Shown: piece after piece, positions 7,535 to 16,063 of the stretch
Layout: every line of letters begins with the position of its first letter
Position numbering within the stretch: the stretch's first letter is position 1
Origin: Bryobacteraceae bacterium
Lineage (GTDB): Bacteria > Acidobacteriota > Terriglobia > Bryobacterales > Bryobacteraceae
NCBI GenBank assembly: GCA_025055455.1
Contig: JANWXD010000025.1
Span: 1 to 60,075 of the forward strand
Direction of reading: 5' to 3'
Length of the DNA: 60,075 nucleotides
Made by a program: the position numbers and the translations under genes
The notes under the pieces: model-generated
What the model was told of the DNA's origin: nothing
What the model saw: the letters and a program-made list of their open reading frames with translations, nothing else
Databases searched by the model: none

Positions 7535-7705
7535 ATGGCGATCAGCAAGGAGTTGCTGGAGATATTGGTTTGCCCGCTCTGCCGGGCCCCCGTGGAACTG
7601 AAGCTGGACGCGAGTGGGCTCAAGTGCGTGCAGTGCAAGCGCGTCTACCCGATCCGCAATGACATCCCCGTGATGCTGGTGGAGGAGGCCCGGATCGAGG
7701 AGTAA
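7535..7705 (+). CDS. Trm112-family zinc-ribbon protein (YcaR-like)
   Basis: 56 aa. Four cysteines, C13-PL-C16 and C31-VQ-C34, form a zinc ribbon, followed by YPIRNDIPVMLVEEAR, the signature end of the UPF0434/Trm112 family. In eukaryotes and some bacteria Trm112 activates SAM methyltransferases. In E. coli the homologue ycaR lies in the msbA-lpxK-kdsB region. Here it precedes a GT9 glycosyltransferase and msbA, the same envelope context. There is no recognisable ribosome binding site directly before the ATG; a TTACACT stretch about 14 nt upstream could be a -10. Confidence 0.9.
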   Translation: MAISKELLEILVCPLCRAPVELKLDASGLKCVQCKRVYPIRNDIPVMLVEEARIEE

Positions 7706-7716
7706 CGGCTCGCGGC

Positions 7717-8628
7717 ATGGGCCCTGTTCTGGAGCAGTTGCCCGAGGGGTCTCGTGTCGCCGTGATCCGTCTGCGCTCCCTCGGCGATTGCGTGCTCACC
7801 ACTCCCGCCCTGGCAGTGTTGAAAGCGGCCCGTCCCGACTTGCGCGTGGCGGTGGTCGTGGAAACGAGGTTTTTCTCCGTGTTCGAGGACAACCCGTCGG
7901 TGGATAAGATCCTGCCGCCGAGCCTACGGGCGCTCCGGCAGTGGCGCCCCGTGCTGACGCTGGACCTCCATGGGGGCCCGCGGGCTCGCTGGCTGGCGCT
8001 GCTGAGCGGGGCGGCGTTCACGGCCACGTTTGCGGGCCGCCCCCACGCGGTACTCTACCGGATCCGGATCCCGACCGCGCAACAAATCCTGGGGCTGCAG
8101 CGGAAGGTTCACACCGCGGAGCATTTGGCTTCCGCTATGTTCTATTTGGGAGCACCCACCATGGAGATCCCGCGGGCGTGTGTGTATGCGGAGGCCGTGC
8201 GCAGGGAGCGTCCGTACGCCGTGCTCCATCCCTTTGCCACCGGGGCGGGCAAGGCGTGGCCGGCAGCGCATTTCGTGGCCGTCGCTCAGGGTCTTTGGGA
8301 ACAGCGGGGTCTCGAGCCCGTCTTCATCGGCTCGGCCTCGGATGACTTCACTCCCTTCACAGGCTTCCACTGCCTGGCCGGCGCCTCCCTGCGTGAGGTC
8401 AAGAACCTGCTGGCGGGCGCTTGTCTGTTTGTCGGCAATGACTCGGGTCCGGCGCACATGGCGGCAGCTCTGGACGTCCCCGCGGTGGTGATTTTTGGCG
8501 TTTCGGATCCAGAAATTTGGGGGCCCTGGCGCGCGCGCGCCGAGGTGATCGTGGCGCAGGGGCCGATCGAATCGGTCACGGTGGCGGAAGTCCTCGCCGC
8601 GGCCGAGCGGTTAGGGGTGGCCGCATGA
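7717..8628 (+). CDS. Glycosyltransferase family 9 (heptosyltransferase-like)
   Basis: 303 aa, about the family length. The start VAVIRLRSLGDCVLTTPALAVLKAARP (15-41) is the GT9/ADP-heptose:LPS heptosyltransferase N-terminus, with the RxxxxGD motif. The C-terminal nucleotide-sugar-binding segment GACLFVGNDSGPAHMAAALDVPAVVIFG (about 231-258) is also typical. The enzyme is expected to add a heptose or similar sugar to LPS core at the inner face of the inner membrane. The stop overlaps msbA as ATGA, consistent with a joint role in LPS assembly and flipping. Confidence 0.9.
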   Translation: MGPVLEQLPEGSRVAVIRLRSLGDCVLTTPALAVLKAARPDLRVAVVVETRFFSVFEDNPSVDKILPPSLRALRQWRPVLTLDLHGGPRARWLALLSGAAFTATFAGRPHAVLYRIRIPTAQQILGLQRKVHTAEHLASAMFYLGAPTMEIPRACVYAEAVRRERPYAVLHPFATGAGKAWPAAHFVAVAQGLWEQRGLEPVFIGSASDDFTPFTGFHCLAGASLREVKNLLAGACLFVGNDSGPAHMAAALDVPAVVIFGVSDPEIWGPWRARAEVIVAQGPIESVTVAEVLAAAERLGVAA

Positions 8629-10454
8629 AACAGTGGCTGCGCCTGCTGAGCTATGTGCGCCGGTATCTTCCCGCGCTGCTCGTTTCTGTGGCGCTCCTGG
8701 CGGCGGTAGGCGGGCTGCACGCCATGATTGCCTTGCTGATCCAGCCCGTCTTCGACCGCGTCCTGGAGCCGGCTTCTCCGGAGGCCCCGGTCCGCCTCTT
8801 CACGGTTCCCTTCACCGGCCGCGAGGTCCACTTGGACCAGCTCGTACCGGACTGGATCCACAACGTCTGGACCATGATCGCTTTCGCCATCCTGGCGGTC
8901 TTCCTGCTGCGGGGCCTCTGCAACTACGCGGGCAACTACTTGATCAACTACGTGGGCCTTTCGGCAGTGACCGACCTCCGGCAGCAGGTCTTCGACAAAA
9001 TCCTGCGGCTGGGGTCGGACTTTTTCGAGTCCCAGGCGACGGGCCGGCTGATGTCGTCCGTCATGAACGACATCGACAAGATTCAGCACGCGGCCTCCCA
9101 CATTCTGGCGGATTTGCTGCGGCAGTGCTTCATCGTCGCCGGCCTGCTCTACGTGTTGTTCGACAAGGATTGGAAGCTGGCTTTGGTGAGCCTCACGCTG
9201 CTGCCCTTCGTTTTGGTGCCCACGGCGCGGATCGGGCAGCGCATCCGGCGCACTACCCGGCGGGCGCAGGACGAGATGGCCGAGCTGAACCAGATCCTGG
9301 AGGAGGCCATCACCGGACATCGGGTGGTGAAATCCTTCGGGGCCGAAGAGTACGAATCGCGCCGCTTCCTCGAGGCGGCTCGCCGCCTGAAGACCAGCAA
9401 CCTCCGCTACGTGGCCCAGCAGGCGCTGGCCTCGCCCCTGATCGAATTTTTCGGCGCACTCACGATCGTCGGTCTGCTCACCTATGCCCGGACCCAGATC
9501 AAAGCGGGGGCGATGACGGCCGGGGAATTCACGGCGTTCGTCATTGCGCTGCTGATGCTTTACGAACCCGTCAAGCGCCTGGCGGGCATCCACAACATCT
9601 TTCAGCAGGCCATCGGCGCTTCACAGAGAGTGTTCGAGTATCTGGATCGGGAGGAGTCCATCCGCGAGCGTCCGGGCGCACGGGCGCTGGAGCGGTTCCA
9701 GCGCTCCATCGTCTTCGACCGGGTCAGCTTCCGATACCCCAACTCGGTCAACGGATTCCTGCTGCACAACATCAGCTTCGAGGTGAAGGCCGGGGAGGTT
9801 GTGGCGCTGGTGGGCCCCAGTGGGGCTGGCAAGACCACCCTGGTGAACCTGCTGCTGCGATTCTATGACGTCTCTGCCGGCGCCATCCGGATTGACGGCG
9901 TCGATCTGCGGGATCTTCGTCTGGCGTCCTTGCGGCGCCTGATCAGCTACGTGCCCCAGGAAACCTTTCTGTTCCACGACACCATCGCCAACAACATCCG
10001 TTACGGGCGGCGGGACGTGAGTCTGGAGGCGGTGCGGCAGGCGGCCCAGGCCGCACTGGCGGAGGGGTTCATCCTCCAGATGCCGCAAGGATATGACACC
10101 ATCGTGGGGGAACGCGGGCAGAAGTTGAGCGGCGGGCAGCGGCAGCGGATCGCGATTGCCCGGGCCCTGGTCGAAAACGCTCCGATTCTCGTGCTCGACG
10201 AAGCCACGTCGCATTTGGACGCCGAATCGGAGATGCTGGTCCAGCAGGCGCTCGCCAACTTGATGCAAGGGCGGACCGTGATCGTGGTGGCGCACCGGCT
10301 GTCCACGGTCCGCCGCGCCGACCGCATTTTGGTCCTCGACCAAGGTCGGATCTGCGAGACAGGACGGCACGACGAGTTGGTGAATGCCGGCGGTGTCTAC
10401 CAGCGTCTCTACGAGTTGCAACTGATCGCAGCGGACCAGGACGGGCGGTCATGA
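8625..10454 (+). CDS. msbA: ABC transporter, lipid A export permease/ATPase
   Basis: 609 aa half-transporter. The N-terminal membrane domain has six helices (about 15-330), including the substrate-loop region EITGHRV-type motif as EEAITGHRVVKSFGAE. The ATPase domain has Walker A GPSGAGKTT (397-405), a Q-loop (SYVPQETFLF), the signature LSGGQ (501-505), Walker B ILVLDEATS (about 521-529) and an H-loop (VVAHRLST). This is the MsbA lipid flippase pattern, moving lipid A-core to the outer leaflet of the inner membrane. It overlaps GT9 upstream and yicC downstream, both by ATGA. Confidence 0.93.
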   Translation: MKQWLRLLSYVRRYLPALLVSVALLAAVGGLHAMIALLIQPVFDRVLEPASPEAPVRLFTVPFTGREVHLDQLVPDWIHNVWTMIAFAILAVFLLRGLCNYAGNYLINYVGLSAVTDLRQQVFDKILRLGSDFFESQATGRLMSSVMNDIDKIQHAASHILADLLRQCFIVAGLLYVLFDKDWKLALVSLTLLPFVLVPTARIGQRIRRTTRRAQDEMAELNQILEEAITGHRVVKSFGAEEYESRRFLEAARRLKTSNLRYVAQQALASPLIEFFGALTIVGLLTYARTQIKAGAMTAGEFTAFVIALLMLYEPVKRLAGIHNIFQQAIGASQRVFEYLDREESIRERPGARALERFQRSIVFDRVSFRYPNSVNGFLLHNISFEVKAGEVVALVGPSGAGKTTLVNLLLRFYDVSAGAIRIDGVDLRDLRLASLRRLISYVPQETFLFHDTIANNIRYGRRDVSLEAVRQAAQAALAEGFILQMPQGYDTIVGERGQKLSGGQRQRIAIARALVENAPILVLDEATSHLDAESEMLVQQALANLMQGRTVIVVAHRLSTVRRADRILVLDQGRICETGRHDELVNAGGVYQRLYELQLIAADQDGRS

Positions 10455-11344
10455 GCGTGCGCAGCATGACCGGGTTTGCTCGGGTGCGGCGGAGCAGCCC
10501 GGCGGGCGAGGTCGTCGTCGAAATTAAGAGCCTGAACCACCGCGCCTTGGATCTGCACGTTCATCTCCCGCCGGGGTTCGAGACGATCGAAACCCGTCTG
10601 CGCGAGTTGATGCGCCGCAAAGCGGCCCGGGGACACTTTCAAGTGCGCGTGACGCTCGAGGCCGGCTTCAGCGAGCGTGCCGCCGCATGGAACCGCCCGC
10701 TGCTGGCGGCTTGGATCGCGGCGTTCCGCCAAGCCGCCCAAGAGTTCGGAATCTCCAGTGAGCCGGATCTGAACGCTGCCTTGTCCATTCCAGGAATGTT
10801 CCGCGAAGGCCCAGCCGCCGAGCCGGATGAAGGGCTCGCCGACTCGGTGCTTGCGGCCGTCGAAGAAGCCGTGGATTGCCTCAACGCATTCCGTGAGCGG
10901 GAGGGCAGCCAGATCGCTGAGGAATTGCATCGCCGTATCGCCGCTCTTGCCGAGCTCACCGGTCGCATGGAGGCGGTGCGGGCCGAGGCGCTGCCTGCCT
11001 TCCACAAGCGGCTGGAGATGCGCTTGCGGGATCTGCTAGGCGAGGCGTCCCTCGATCCCCAGCGGCTGGCCCAGGAAGCGGCCCTGCTGGTCGAGCGCAG
11101 CGATATCGGCGAAGAGCTGTTGCGCTTGAAGCTGCACGCCGAGCAGGCGGCCGCCCTGTTGGAGGCCGGAGGCGAAGCGGGCAAAAAACTCGACTTCCTG
11201 TTGCAGGAAATGGGTCGGGAAACCAACACCATTCTTTCCAAGAGCGCAGGCGCTGGCGAGCCGGGGCTGGTGCTCACGGATCTGGCCCTGGCCGCCAAAG
11301 CGGAAATCGAAAAGATGCGCGAGCAGACGTTGAACCTCGAATGA
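10451..11344 (+). CDS. yicC: YicC-family endoribonuclease
   Basis: 297 aa, normal length. The start MSVRSMTGFARVRR and the segment EIKSLNHRALDLHVHLP define the YicC N-terminal domain, and the C-terminal DUF1732 domain ends with KKLDFLLQEMGRETNTILSKS and KAEIEKMREQTLNLE. E. coli YicC is a ring-shaped RNase acting in small-RNA turnover. It is followed by gmk with a 4-base overlap, the usual bacterial neighbourhood. Confidence 0.95.
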   Translation: MSVRSMTGFARVRRSSPAGEVVVEIKSLNHRALDLHVHLPPGFETIETRLRELMRRKAARGHFQVRVTLEAGFSERAAAWNRPLLAAWIAAFRQAAQEFGISSEPDLNAALSIPGMFREGPAAEPDEGLADSVLAAVEEAVDCLNAFREREGSQIAEELHRRIAALAELTGRMEAVRAEALPAFHKRLEMRLRDLLGEASLDPQRLAQEAALLVERSDIGEELLRLKLHAEQAAALLEAGGEAGKKLDFLLQEMGRETNTILSKSAGAGEPGLVLTDLALAAKAEIEKMREQTLNLE

Positions 11345-11958
11345 GCATCGTGTTCATCATTTCGGCGCCGTCCGGCTCGGGCAAGTCCACGCTGGTGGGC
11401 AAGCTGCGGGAACGGCTTCCCGGGTTGATGTTCTCTGTCTCCTATACGACCCGATCGCCACGAGGACAGGAGCGGCAAGGGGAAAACTACCATTACATCA
11501 GCCGCGCGGAGTTCGAGGAACGCATTCGTCGGGGAGAGTTTCTGGAGTATGCGGAGGTATTCGGCAACTACTATGGCACCCACCGCAGCGTGTTGGAGCG
11601 GGCGCAGGCCGAGGGTCGGGACCTCGTGCTCGACATTGACGTCCAAGGTGCGCGACAATTGAAAAGTAAGATTCCGGATGCGGTGAGCATCTTCATTCTC
11701 GCTCCATCGCGCCAGATTCTGGAGCAACGCCTGCGCAACCGTTCGGAAGACTCCGAGGAAATGATCGCGCGCCGTTTGAAGGAGGCCGCGGAAGAGATCC
11801 AGAACTGGCGTGCCTACGACTATGTGGTGGTCAACCGGGAAGTGGAGTCCGCGGTGGACACGATGGCCGCAATCGTCAAGGCCGAGCGGGTGCGCCGCTG
11901 CCGGATGGAGCGGGAGATCCAGCCGATCCTGGAGACTTTTCAACAGGGAGGAGGCTAG
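11341..11958 (+). CDS. gmk: Guanylate kinase
   Basis: 205 aa. P-loop APSGSGKST (about 9-17), the GMP-binding stretch SYTTRSPRGQERQGENYHYISRAEF split around residues 37-60, and the EYAEVFGNYYGTH segment (about 72-85) are all present, as is the LVLDIDVQGARQLK motif. It phosphorylates GMP to GDP in the cytosol. It overlaps yicC by ATGA and precedes rpoZ by 8 bp; the yicC-gmk-rpoZ-coaBC order is widely conserved. Confidence 0.97.
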   Translation: MSIVFIISAPSGSGKSTLVGKLRERLPGLMFSVSYTTRSPRGQERQGENYHYISRAEFEERIRRGEFLEYAEVFGNYYGTHRSVLERAQAEGRDLVLDIDVQGARQLKSKIPDAVSIFILAPSRQILEQRLRNRSEDSEEMIARRLKEAAEEIQNWRAYDYVVVNREVESAVDTMAAIVKAERVRRCRMEREIQPILETFQQGGG

Positions 11959-11966
11959 CAGCAGCC

Positions 11967-12209
11967 GTGGATAAGACATCCAAGAACAACAACCAGTACG
12001 CCATTCCGGACGACCCTGAGCAAAGCACCTACCGATGGATCATCGTAGCGGCCAAGCGCGCGCGACAGTTGCAGAGCGGCGCCCGGCCGTTTTTGACGAC
12101 GACGGCGAGGAAGCCGACCGTCATCGCCATGGAAGAGGTGCGTCGCGGCCTGGTCAAGTGGGAAGACCCTGTCGCGCGGGCCGAGGCGGAGGCGCGCAAC
12201 CGGGAGTAG
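11967..12209 (+). CDS. rpoZ: RNA polymerase omega subunit
   Basis: 80 aa with a GTG start preceded by GGGAGGAGG. The omega core is recognisable in YRWIIVAAKRARQLQSG (about 22-38) followed by TTARKPTVIAMEEVRRGLVKW (about 44-64), the helices that clamp the beta-prime C-terminus. It stabilises and helps assemble RNA polymerase. Divergent in sequence, but size, motifs and place between gmk and coaBC support the call. Confidence 0.93.
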   Translation: MDKTSKNNNQYAIPDDPEQSTYRWIIVAAKRARQLQSGARPFLTTTARKPTVIAMEEVRRGLVKWEDPVARAEAEARNRE

Positions 12210-12213
12210 CTCC

Positions 12214-13425
12214 ATGCGCGTCGCCTTGGGCGTGGGCGGCGGCATTGCCGCGTACAAGGCGGCGGAGCTCGCTCGCCTGCTGGCCGAGCGCGGGGCGGCC
12301 GTGGAGGTAATCATGACGGCGGCTGCGCAGCAGTTTGTCCGGCCTCTGACCTTCGCGGCCCTCACCGGCCGCCGGGTGATCACGGCGCTGTTTCCCAACG
12401 AGGAAGCGGACGCACTCACGGCCGCCATCGAACACATCCGCGTAGCGCAGGAAAACGACCTTCTGCTGGTCGCGCCCGCCACGGCGGACCTGATGGCGAA
12501 ATTCGCCCGGGGTATCGCCGACGATTTTCTGACCACGCTGTACCTGGCATTCCGCGGTCCCGTTCTGCTGGCACCGGCCATGAACGTCAACATGTGGCAT
12601 CACCCGGCGACTCAGGAAAATCTGGGCGTCCTTCGGGCGCGGGGTCACCGCATTATCGGACCGGGCGAAGGGACCCTGGCGTGCGGCATGGCCGGCCCTG
12701 GGCGGATGGCCGAGCCGGAAGAGATTGCGGAGATCGTCTTCGCGGCCTTGTCCCGTCGGCGGGATCTGGAAGGGGAAACGGTGCTGGTCACGGCCGGTCC
12801 CACCCGCGAGGCCCTCGACCCGGTTCGCTATCTCTCCAATCGCTCCAGCGGCAAGATGGGGTACGCTCTGGCGCAGGCGGCCCTGGAGCGCGGCGCCGAG
12901 GTGATTCTGATTTCCGGCCCGGTGCACCTTGCCCCGCCAGCCGGCGCCAAAGTCGTGCGCGTGGAAACGGCGGTCGAGATGCGCCGGGCGGTGCTGGAGC
13001 ACCTGGAGCCGGCCACCATCATCGTCAAGGCCGCCGCCGTGGCGGACTACCATGTGGCCCGGGTGCCGTCCCACAAGCTGAAGAAAACCGCGGCGCGCAT
13101 CTCGCTCGAGCTCGAGCCCACGCCCGACATCCTGGCCGAGCTCGGTCAGAAAAAGGGCGATCGGCTGCTCATTGGCTTTGCGGCCGAAACCGAAAACCTC
13201 CGCGAGGAAGCCCGGCGGAAGCTGGCCTCGAAGAACTGCGACATGATCGTGGCCAATTTGGTCGGACCGGAAGGTGCCGCTTTCGAATCCGACGATAACG
13301 AAGTCGTGCTGGCGCTGGCCACGGGTGAATTCATCGAGGTGCCCCGCGCGTCGAAGCGCGAGATCGCGGACCGCATCTTCGACGAAGCGCTCAAGCTCCG
13401 GCTGGCCCTCCATGCCTCCCGATGA
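12214..13425 (+). CDS. coaBC: Bifunctional phosphopantothenoylcysteine decarboxylase/phosphopantothenate-cysteine ligase
   Basis: 403 aa. The N-terminal flavoprotein (CoaC) domain has GVGGGIAAYKAAELARLL, LLVAPATADLMAKFARGIADD, the PAMNVNMW motif (about 123-130) and the GTLACGMAGPGRM loop with the catalytic Cys. The C-terminal CoaB domain has VLVTAGPTREALDPVRYLSNRSSG (about 191-214) and the KAAAVADYH motif with the CTP-site lysine. It converts 4-phosphopantothenate to 4-phosphopantetheine for CoA. The gene starts 4 bp after rpoZ and overlaps the next gene by ATGA. Confidence 0.96.
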   Translation: MRVALGVGGGIAAYKAAELARLLAERGAAVEVIMTAAAQQFVRPLTFAALTGRRVITALFPNEEADALTAAIEHIRVAQENDLLLVAPATADLMAKFARGIADDFLTTLYLAFRGPVLLAPAMNVNMWHHPATQENLGVLRARGHRIIGPGEGTLACGMAGPGRMAEPEEIAEIVFAALSRRRDLEGETVLVTAGPTREALDPVRYLSNRSSGKMGYALAQAALERGAEVILISGPVHLAPPAGAKVVRVETAVEMRRAVLEHLEPATIIVKAAAVADYHVARVPSHKLKKTAARISLELEPTPDILAELGQKKGDRLLIGFAAETENLREEARRKLASKNCDMIVANLVGPEGAAFESDDNEVVLALATGEFIEVPRASKREIADRIFDEALKLRLALHASR

Positions 13426-14171
13426 ATCCGGAGCTGCTCCGGCGTTATCTGGCCTTCTATCGTGACCTCGGCGTACGATTCCTGTGGCGCCGCGCGCTCA
13501 CGCCCCATCCCGCTCCCGTCGCTTCGCTCGCAGCGGCGGACCCGCTGGCCGCTGCGCCGCCGGCGCCGGCTCTGTTGTTCGCCGAGGAGGCGCCGGCCGA
13601 CGATTCGCTGGCCCGGATCCGGGAGGACATCGGCGAATGCACCCGCTGCCGCTTGCACAAAGGCCGGACCAACATCGTCTTCGGTGACGGCAACGAGCAG
13701 GCCAAGTTGGTTTTCGTCGGCGAAGGGCCGGGCGCCGAAGAAGACGCCCAGGGCCTGCCCTTCGTGGGCCGTGCCGGCCAGTTGCTGACGCAGATGATCG
13801 AAGGGACCGCGCGCAAGGAGGGCCTGCACTTGCGCCGGAGCGACGTCTACATCTGCAACGTGGTCAAGTGCCGCCCTCCCGAGAACCGGACGCCGCTGCC
13901 GGACGAGATCGACACGTGCAGCCCGTTCTTGTTTCGCCAACTTGCCGTGATTCGGCCGAAGGCGATCTGCTGCCTGGGCGCCACCGCGGCGCGCGCCCTG
14001 CTGGGCCGCAAGGAGGGGGTGACCCGGCTTCGTGGGCAGTGGTATCGCTGGCAGGACATCCCCGTCATGGTCACCTACCACCCCTCGTACCTGCTGCGAC
14101 CGTACAACCAGTCCGCCAAACGAGAGGCTTGGGAGGACCTCAAGAAAGTGCTGCACTATGTCTACGACTGA
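13422..14171 (+). CDS. Uracil-DNA glycosylase, iron-sulfur type (family 4/5)
   Basis: 249 aa. After an N-terminal helix and a Pro/Ala-rich linker (about 27-55), the catalytic domain begins with ECTRCRLHKGRTNIVFGDG, in which two Cys are 4Fe-4S ligands. It continues with VFVGEGPGAEEDAQGLPFVGRAGQLL (uracil-pocket motif A), YICNVVKCRPPENRTP with further Cys, and the C-terminal VTYHPSYLLR motif. The enzyme excises uracil from DNA. It is translationally coupled to coaBC (ATGA) and overlaps tmk by 14 bp, linking uracil repair with dTMP supply. Confidence 0.92.
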   Translation: MNPELLRRYLAFYRDLGVRFLWRRALTPHPAPVASLAAADPLAAAPPAPALLFAEEAPADDSLARIREDIGECTRCRLHKGRTNIVFGDGNEQAKLVFVGEGPGAEEDAQGLPFVGRAGQLLTQMIEGTARKEGLHLRRSDVYICNVVKCRPPENRTPLPDEIDTCSPFLFRQLAVIRPKAICCLGATAARALLGRKEGVTRLRGQWYRWQDIPVMVTYHPSYLLRPYNQSAKREAWEDLKKVLHYVYD

Positions 14172-14823
14172 GCGGCGGCGTGGCCTGTTCCTCACCTTCG
14201 AGGGGATGGACGGGTGCGGCAAGACCACGCAGATGCGCCTGCTGGCGGAACGCTTGCGACGGGCGGGATATGACGTCGTGGAAACCGTGGAGCCCGGAGG
14301 CACCGCGGTCGGCCAGCAAATCCGACGCATCCTACTCGACTCGACCAACCGGGAGATCTGCCCCACCGCGGAACTGCTTCTGTATTTTGCCTCGAGGGCG
14401 CAGAACATCGAGCAGGTGATCCTGCCCTCCTTGCGCGCGGGGAAGCTGGTGCTCTCGGACCGGTTCACCGATTCCACGCTGGCCTACCAAGGAGCCGGTC
14501 GGCGTTTAGGGGAGGAAGTCGTCCGCCAGCTCGAGCAGATTGCCTGTGGCGGTCTCAAGCCGGATCTGACCGTCCTGCTCGACATCGACTTGGAAACCAG
14601 CTTGGCCCGGGCCCGGGCGCGCAACCTCACCGAGCCGCGTGCCGGCACGCGGATGGACGAACAAGGAGCCGAGTTCTACCAGCGTGTGCGCGAAGCCTAT
14701 CGGCGGCTCGCCGAGCGGGAACCGGAGCGATTCGTGGTGGTCGACGGACGCGGCGAACCCGAGGACGTGGCCGAGGCGGTGTGGGCGGCCCTGACCGCGC
14801 GCCTACCCGAGCTCCATGTTTGA
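14158..14823 (+). CDS. tmk: Thymidylate kinase
   Basis: 221 aa from ATG 14158, inside the end of the glycosylase gene; earlier in-frame codons would give residues translated from the glycosylase frame with no similarity. Motifs are FEGMDGCGKTTQ (P-loop, about 13-24), VETVEPGGT (about 43-51), LVLSDRFTDSTLAYQG (DR motif) and an Arg-rich lid ARARARNLTEP. It phosphorylates dTMP to dTDP. The next gene, holB, overlaps by 8 bp; tmk-holB is a common pair. Confidence 0.96.
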   Translation: MSTTERRRGLFLTFEGMDGCGKTTQMRLLAERLRRAGYDVVETVEPGGTAVGQQIRRILLDSTNREICPTAELLLYFASRAQNIEQVILPSLRAGKLVLSDRFTDSTLAYQGAGRRLGEEVVRQLEQIACGGLKPDLTVLLDIDLETSLARARARNLTEPRAGTRMDEQGAEFYQRVREAYRRLAEREPERFVVVDGRGEPEDVAEAVWAALTARLPELHV

Positions 14824-15868
14824 ACGCTTTTTCGGGAACGAACGGGTGGTGACCGCCCTCGAGCGCATGATCGCTCACGACCGCATTCCCCATACGCTGT
14901 TGTTCGCCGGCCCCGCGGGCGTCGGCAAGGCCACGCTGGCCCGCCGGTTTGCCGCGCGGCTCCTCGGCGGGGCGGATCGCATCGAGCAGGATGATCTGAG
15001 CCTCCCCCACAACGCCGCCCGGATCGCCGAGCGCGACAAATGGCCTGCGGAGCGCCGCAACGAGGAGCCGTTGCTGTTTGCCTCCCACCCGGACTTTGTC
15101 ACCTTCGCTCCCGACGGGCCCCTGCGGCAGATCACCATCGCCCAGATGCGCTTCCTGCGGGAACAAGCGCAGTTCAAGCCCTTGGAGGGCGCTCGCCGCA
15201 TCTTCCTCGTCGACCAAGTGGACCGCGCCAACGAACCGGCGGCCAATTCCTTGCTGAAGACGCTCGAGGAGCCGCCGGAGCACCTCATCCTGGTGATGAC
15301 CGCGGAAAACCCATATGACCTGCTGCCGACCGTCCGTTCCCGGGCGGTCCTGTTGTGGCTGGGACCGCTCAGCGACGACGAGATGGCGCGATTCGTCAAA
15401 GAGCGCGGTCTGGATCAGCCGGAGCGGCGGATCGCGCTGGCGGACGGGCGGCCCGGAGTCGCCGTTGCCCTCGACCTAGCGGAGTACGATCGCCGGCGCC
15501 AAGCCATGCTGGGACTGCTCGAAGCCGCGGCGGGGGCCTCCGGTTTTGGAGACTGGCTGGAACGGTCCGAAGCGCTGCTCGGGCGGGGCGAGCAGTTCGA
15601 GTTTGCGTTGCGAGTCCTCCTGGGCCTTTTGGAGGACTTGTTGATTCTGCACGCGGGCGGGGGCCGGATCCGAAATTTCGATTGCCGGGCCGAACTGGAG
15701 CACTTGGCCGCTCGAGTTTCTTTCGACTGGCTCCGAGCCGCCGTGGCGCGAACCGACGAGCTGCTCGATCTGCTGCGGCGAAATATCCAGCGGACCATCG
15801 CGCTCGACGCGATGGTGTTGCAGCTTCGACAGATCCCCGGCGTACGGGCGTCGAGCGCCAACGGATGA
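14816..15868 (+). CDS. holB: DNA polymerase III delta-prime subunit
   Basis: 350 aa. The AAA+ clamp-loader fold is evident from IPHTLLFAGPAGVGKATLARRFAARLL (about 23-49), RRIFLVDQVDRANEPAANSLLKTLEEPPEH (about 125-154) and TVRSRAVLL (about 174-182), which keeps the SR sensor/finger pair but has Ala in place of the usual Cys. The Cys residues that bind zinc in many delta-prime subunits are absent from the region after the P-loop. The protein works in the sliding-clamp loader. Last gene of the long coupled block. Confidence 0.9.
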   Translation: MFERFFGNERVVTALERMIAHDRIPHTLLFAGPAGVGKATLARRFAARLLGGADRIEQDDLSLPHNAARIAERDKWPAERRNEEPLLFASHPDFVTFAPDGPLRQITIAQMRFLREQAQFKPLEGARRIFLVDQVDRANEPAANSLLKTLEEPPEHLILVMTAENPYDLLPTVRSRAVLLWLGPLSDDEMARFVKERGLDQPERRIALADGRPGVAVALDLAEYDRRRQAMLGLLEAAAGASGFGDWLERSEALLGRGEQFEFALRVLLGLLEDLLILHAGGGRIRNFDCRAELEHLAARVSFDWLRAAVARTDELLDLLRRNIQRTIALDAMVLQLRQIPGVRASSANG

Positions 15869-15897
15869 GCATCCCGGGCACGTTTGCGTTTCGGGCG

Positions 15898-15974
15898 TGG
15901 TGGGCGCGGCAGGACTCGAACCTACGGCCTCCTGCGTGTGAAGCAGGCGCTCTAACCAACTGAGCTACGCGCCC
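15898..15974 (-). tRNA. tRNA-Val (anticodon CAC)
   Basis: The minus strand reads GGGCGCG (acceptor), a D-arm AGCTCAGTTGGTTAGAGCG, anticodon stem CCTGC with loop TTCACAC and GCAGG, a variable region, a TTCGAGT T-loop and CGCGCCC with discriminator A. The anticodon CAC decodes GUG valine codons. The 3-prime CCA (plus-strand TGG at 15898-15900) is encoded. It lies between holB and moxR, both on the opposite strand. Confidence 0.97.
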
Positions 15975-16050
15975 GCCGAGGGGCGGGGGGTGGCGCGGGC
16001 CGCGCGGGAGCGGGGGTATGAGGGCGGGGCGCGGCCCGACGCCACTGGGC

Positions 16051-16056
16051 TATTAT
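16051..16056 (+). promoter_or_regulatory. putative -10 box (TATTAT) for moxR
   Basis: TATTAT ends 7 nt before the ATG at 16064, so a transcript starting 6-8 nt downstream would begin at or near the first codon. No ribosome binding site lies between. No clear -35 in the GC-rich sequence upstream. Confidence 0.4.
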
Positions 16057-16063
16057 AGCAGTG

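Noticed and set aside
8286-9593. 435-codon minus-strand open frame opposite GT9 and msbA
   Set aside because: It is a mirror of the codon bias of msbA in GC-rich DNA; the product is Gln/Arg/His-rich without a domain, whereas the plus strand encodes a complete ABC transporter.
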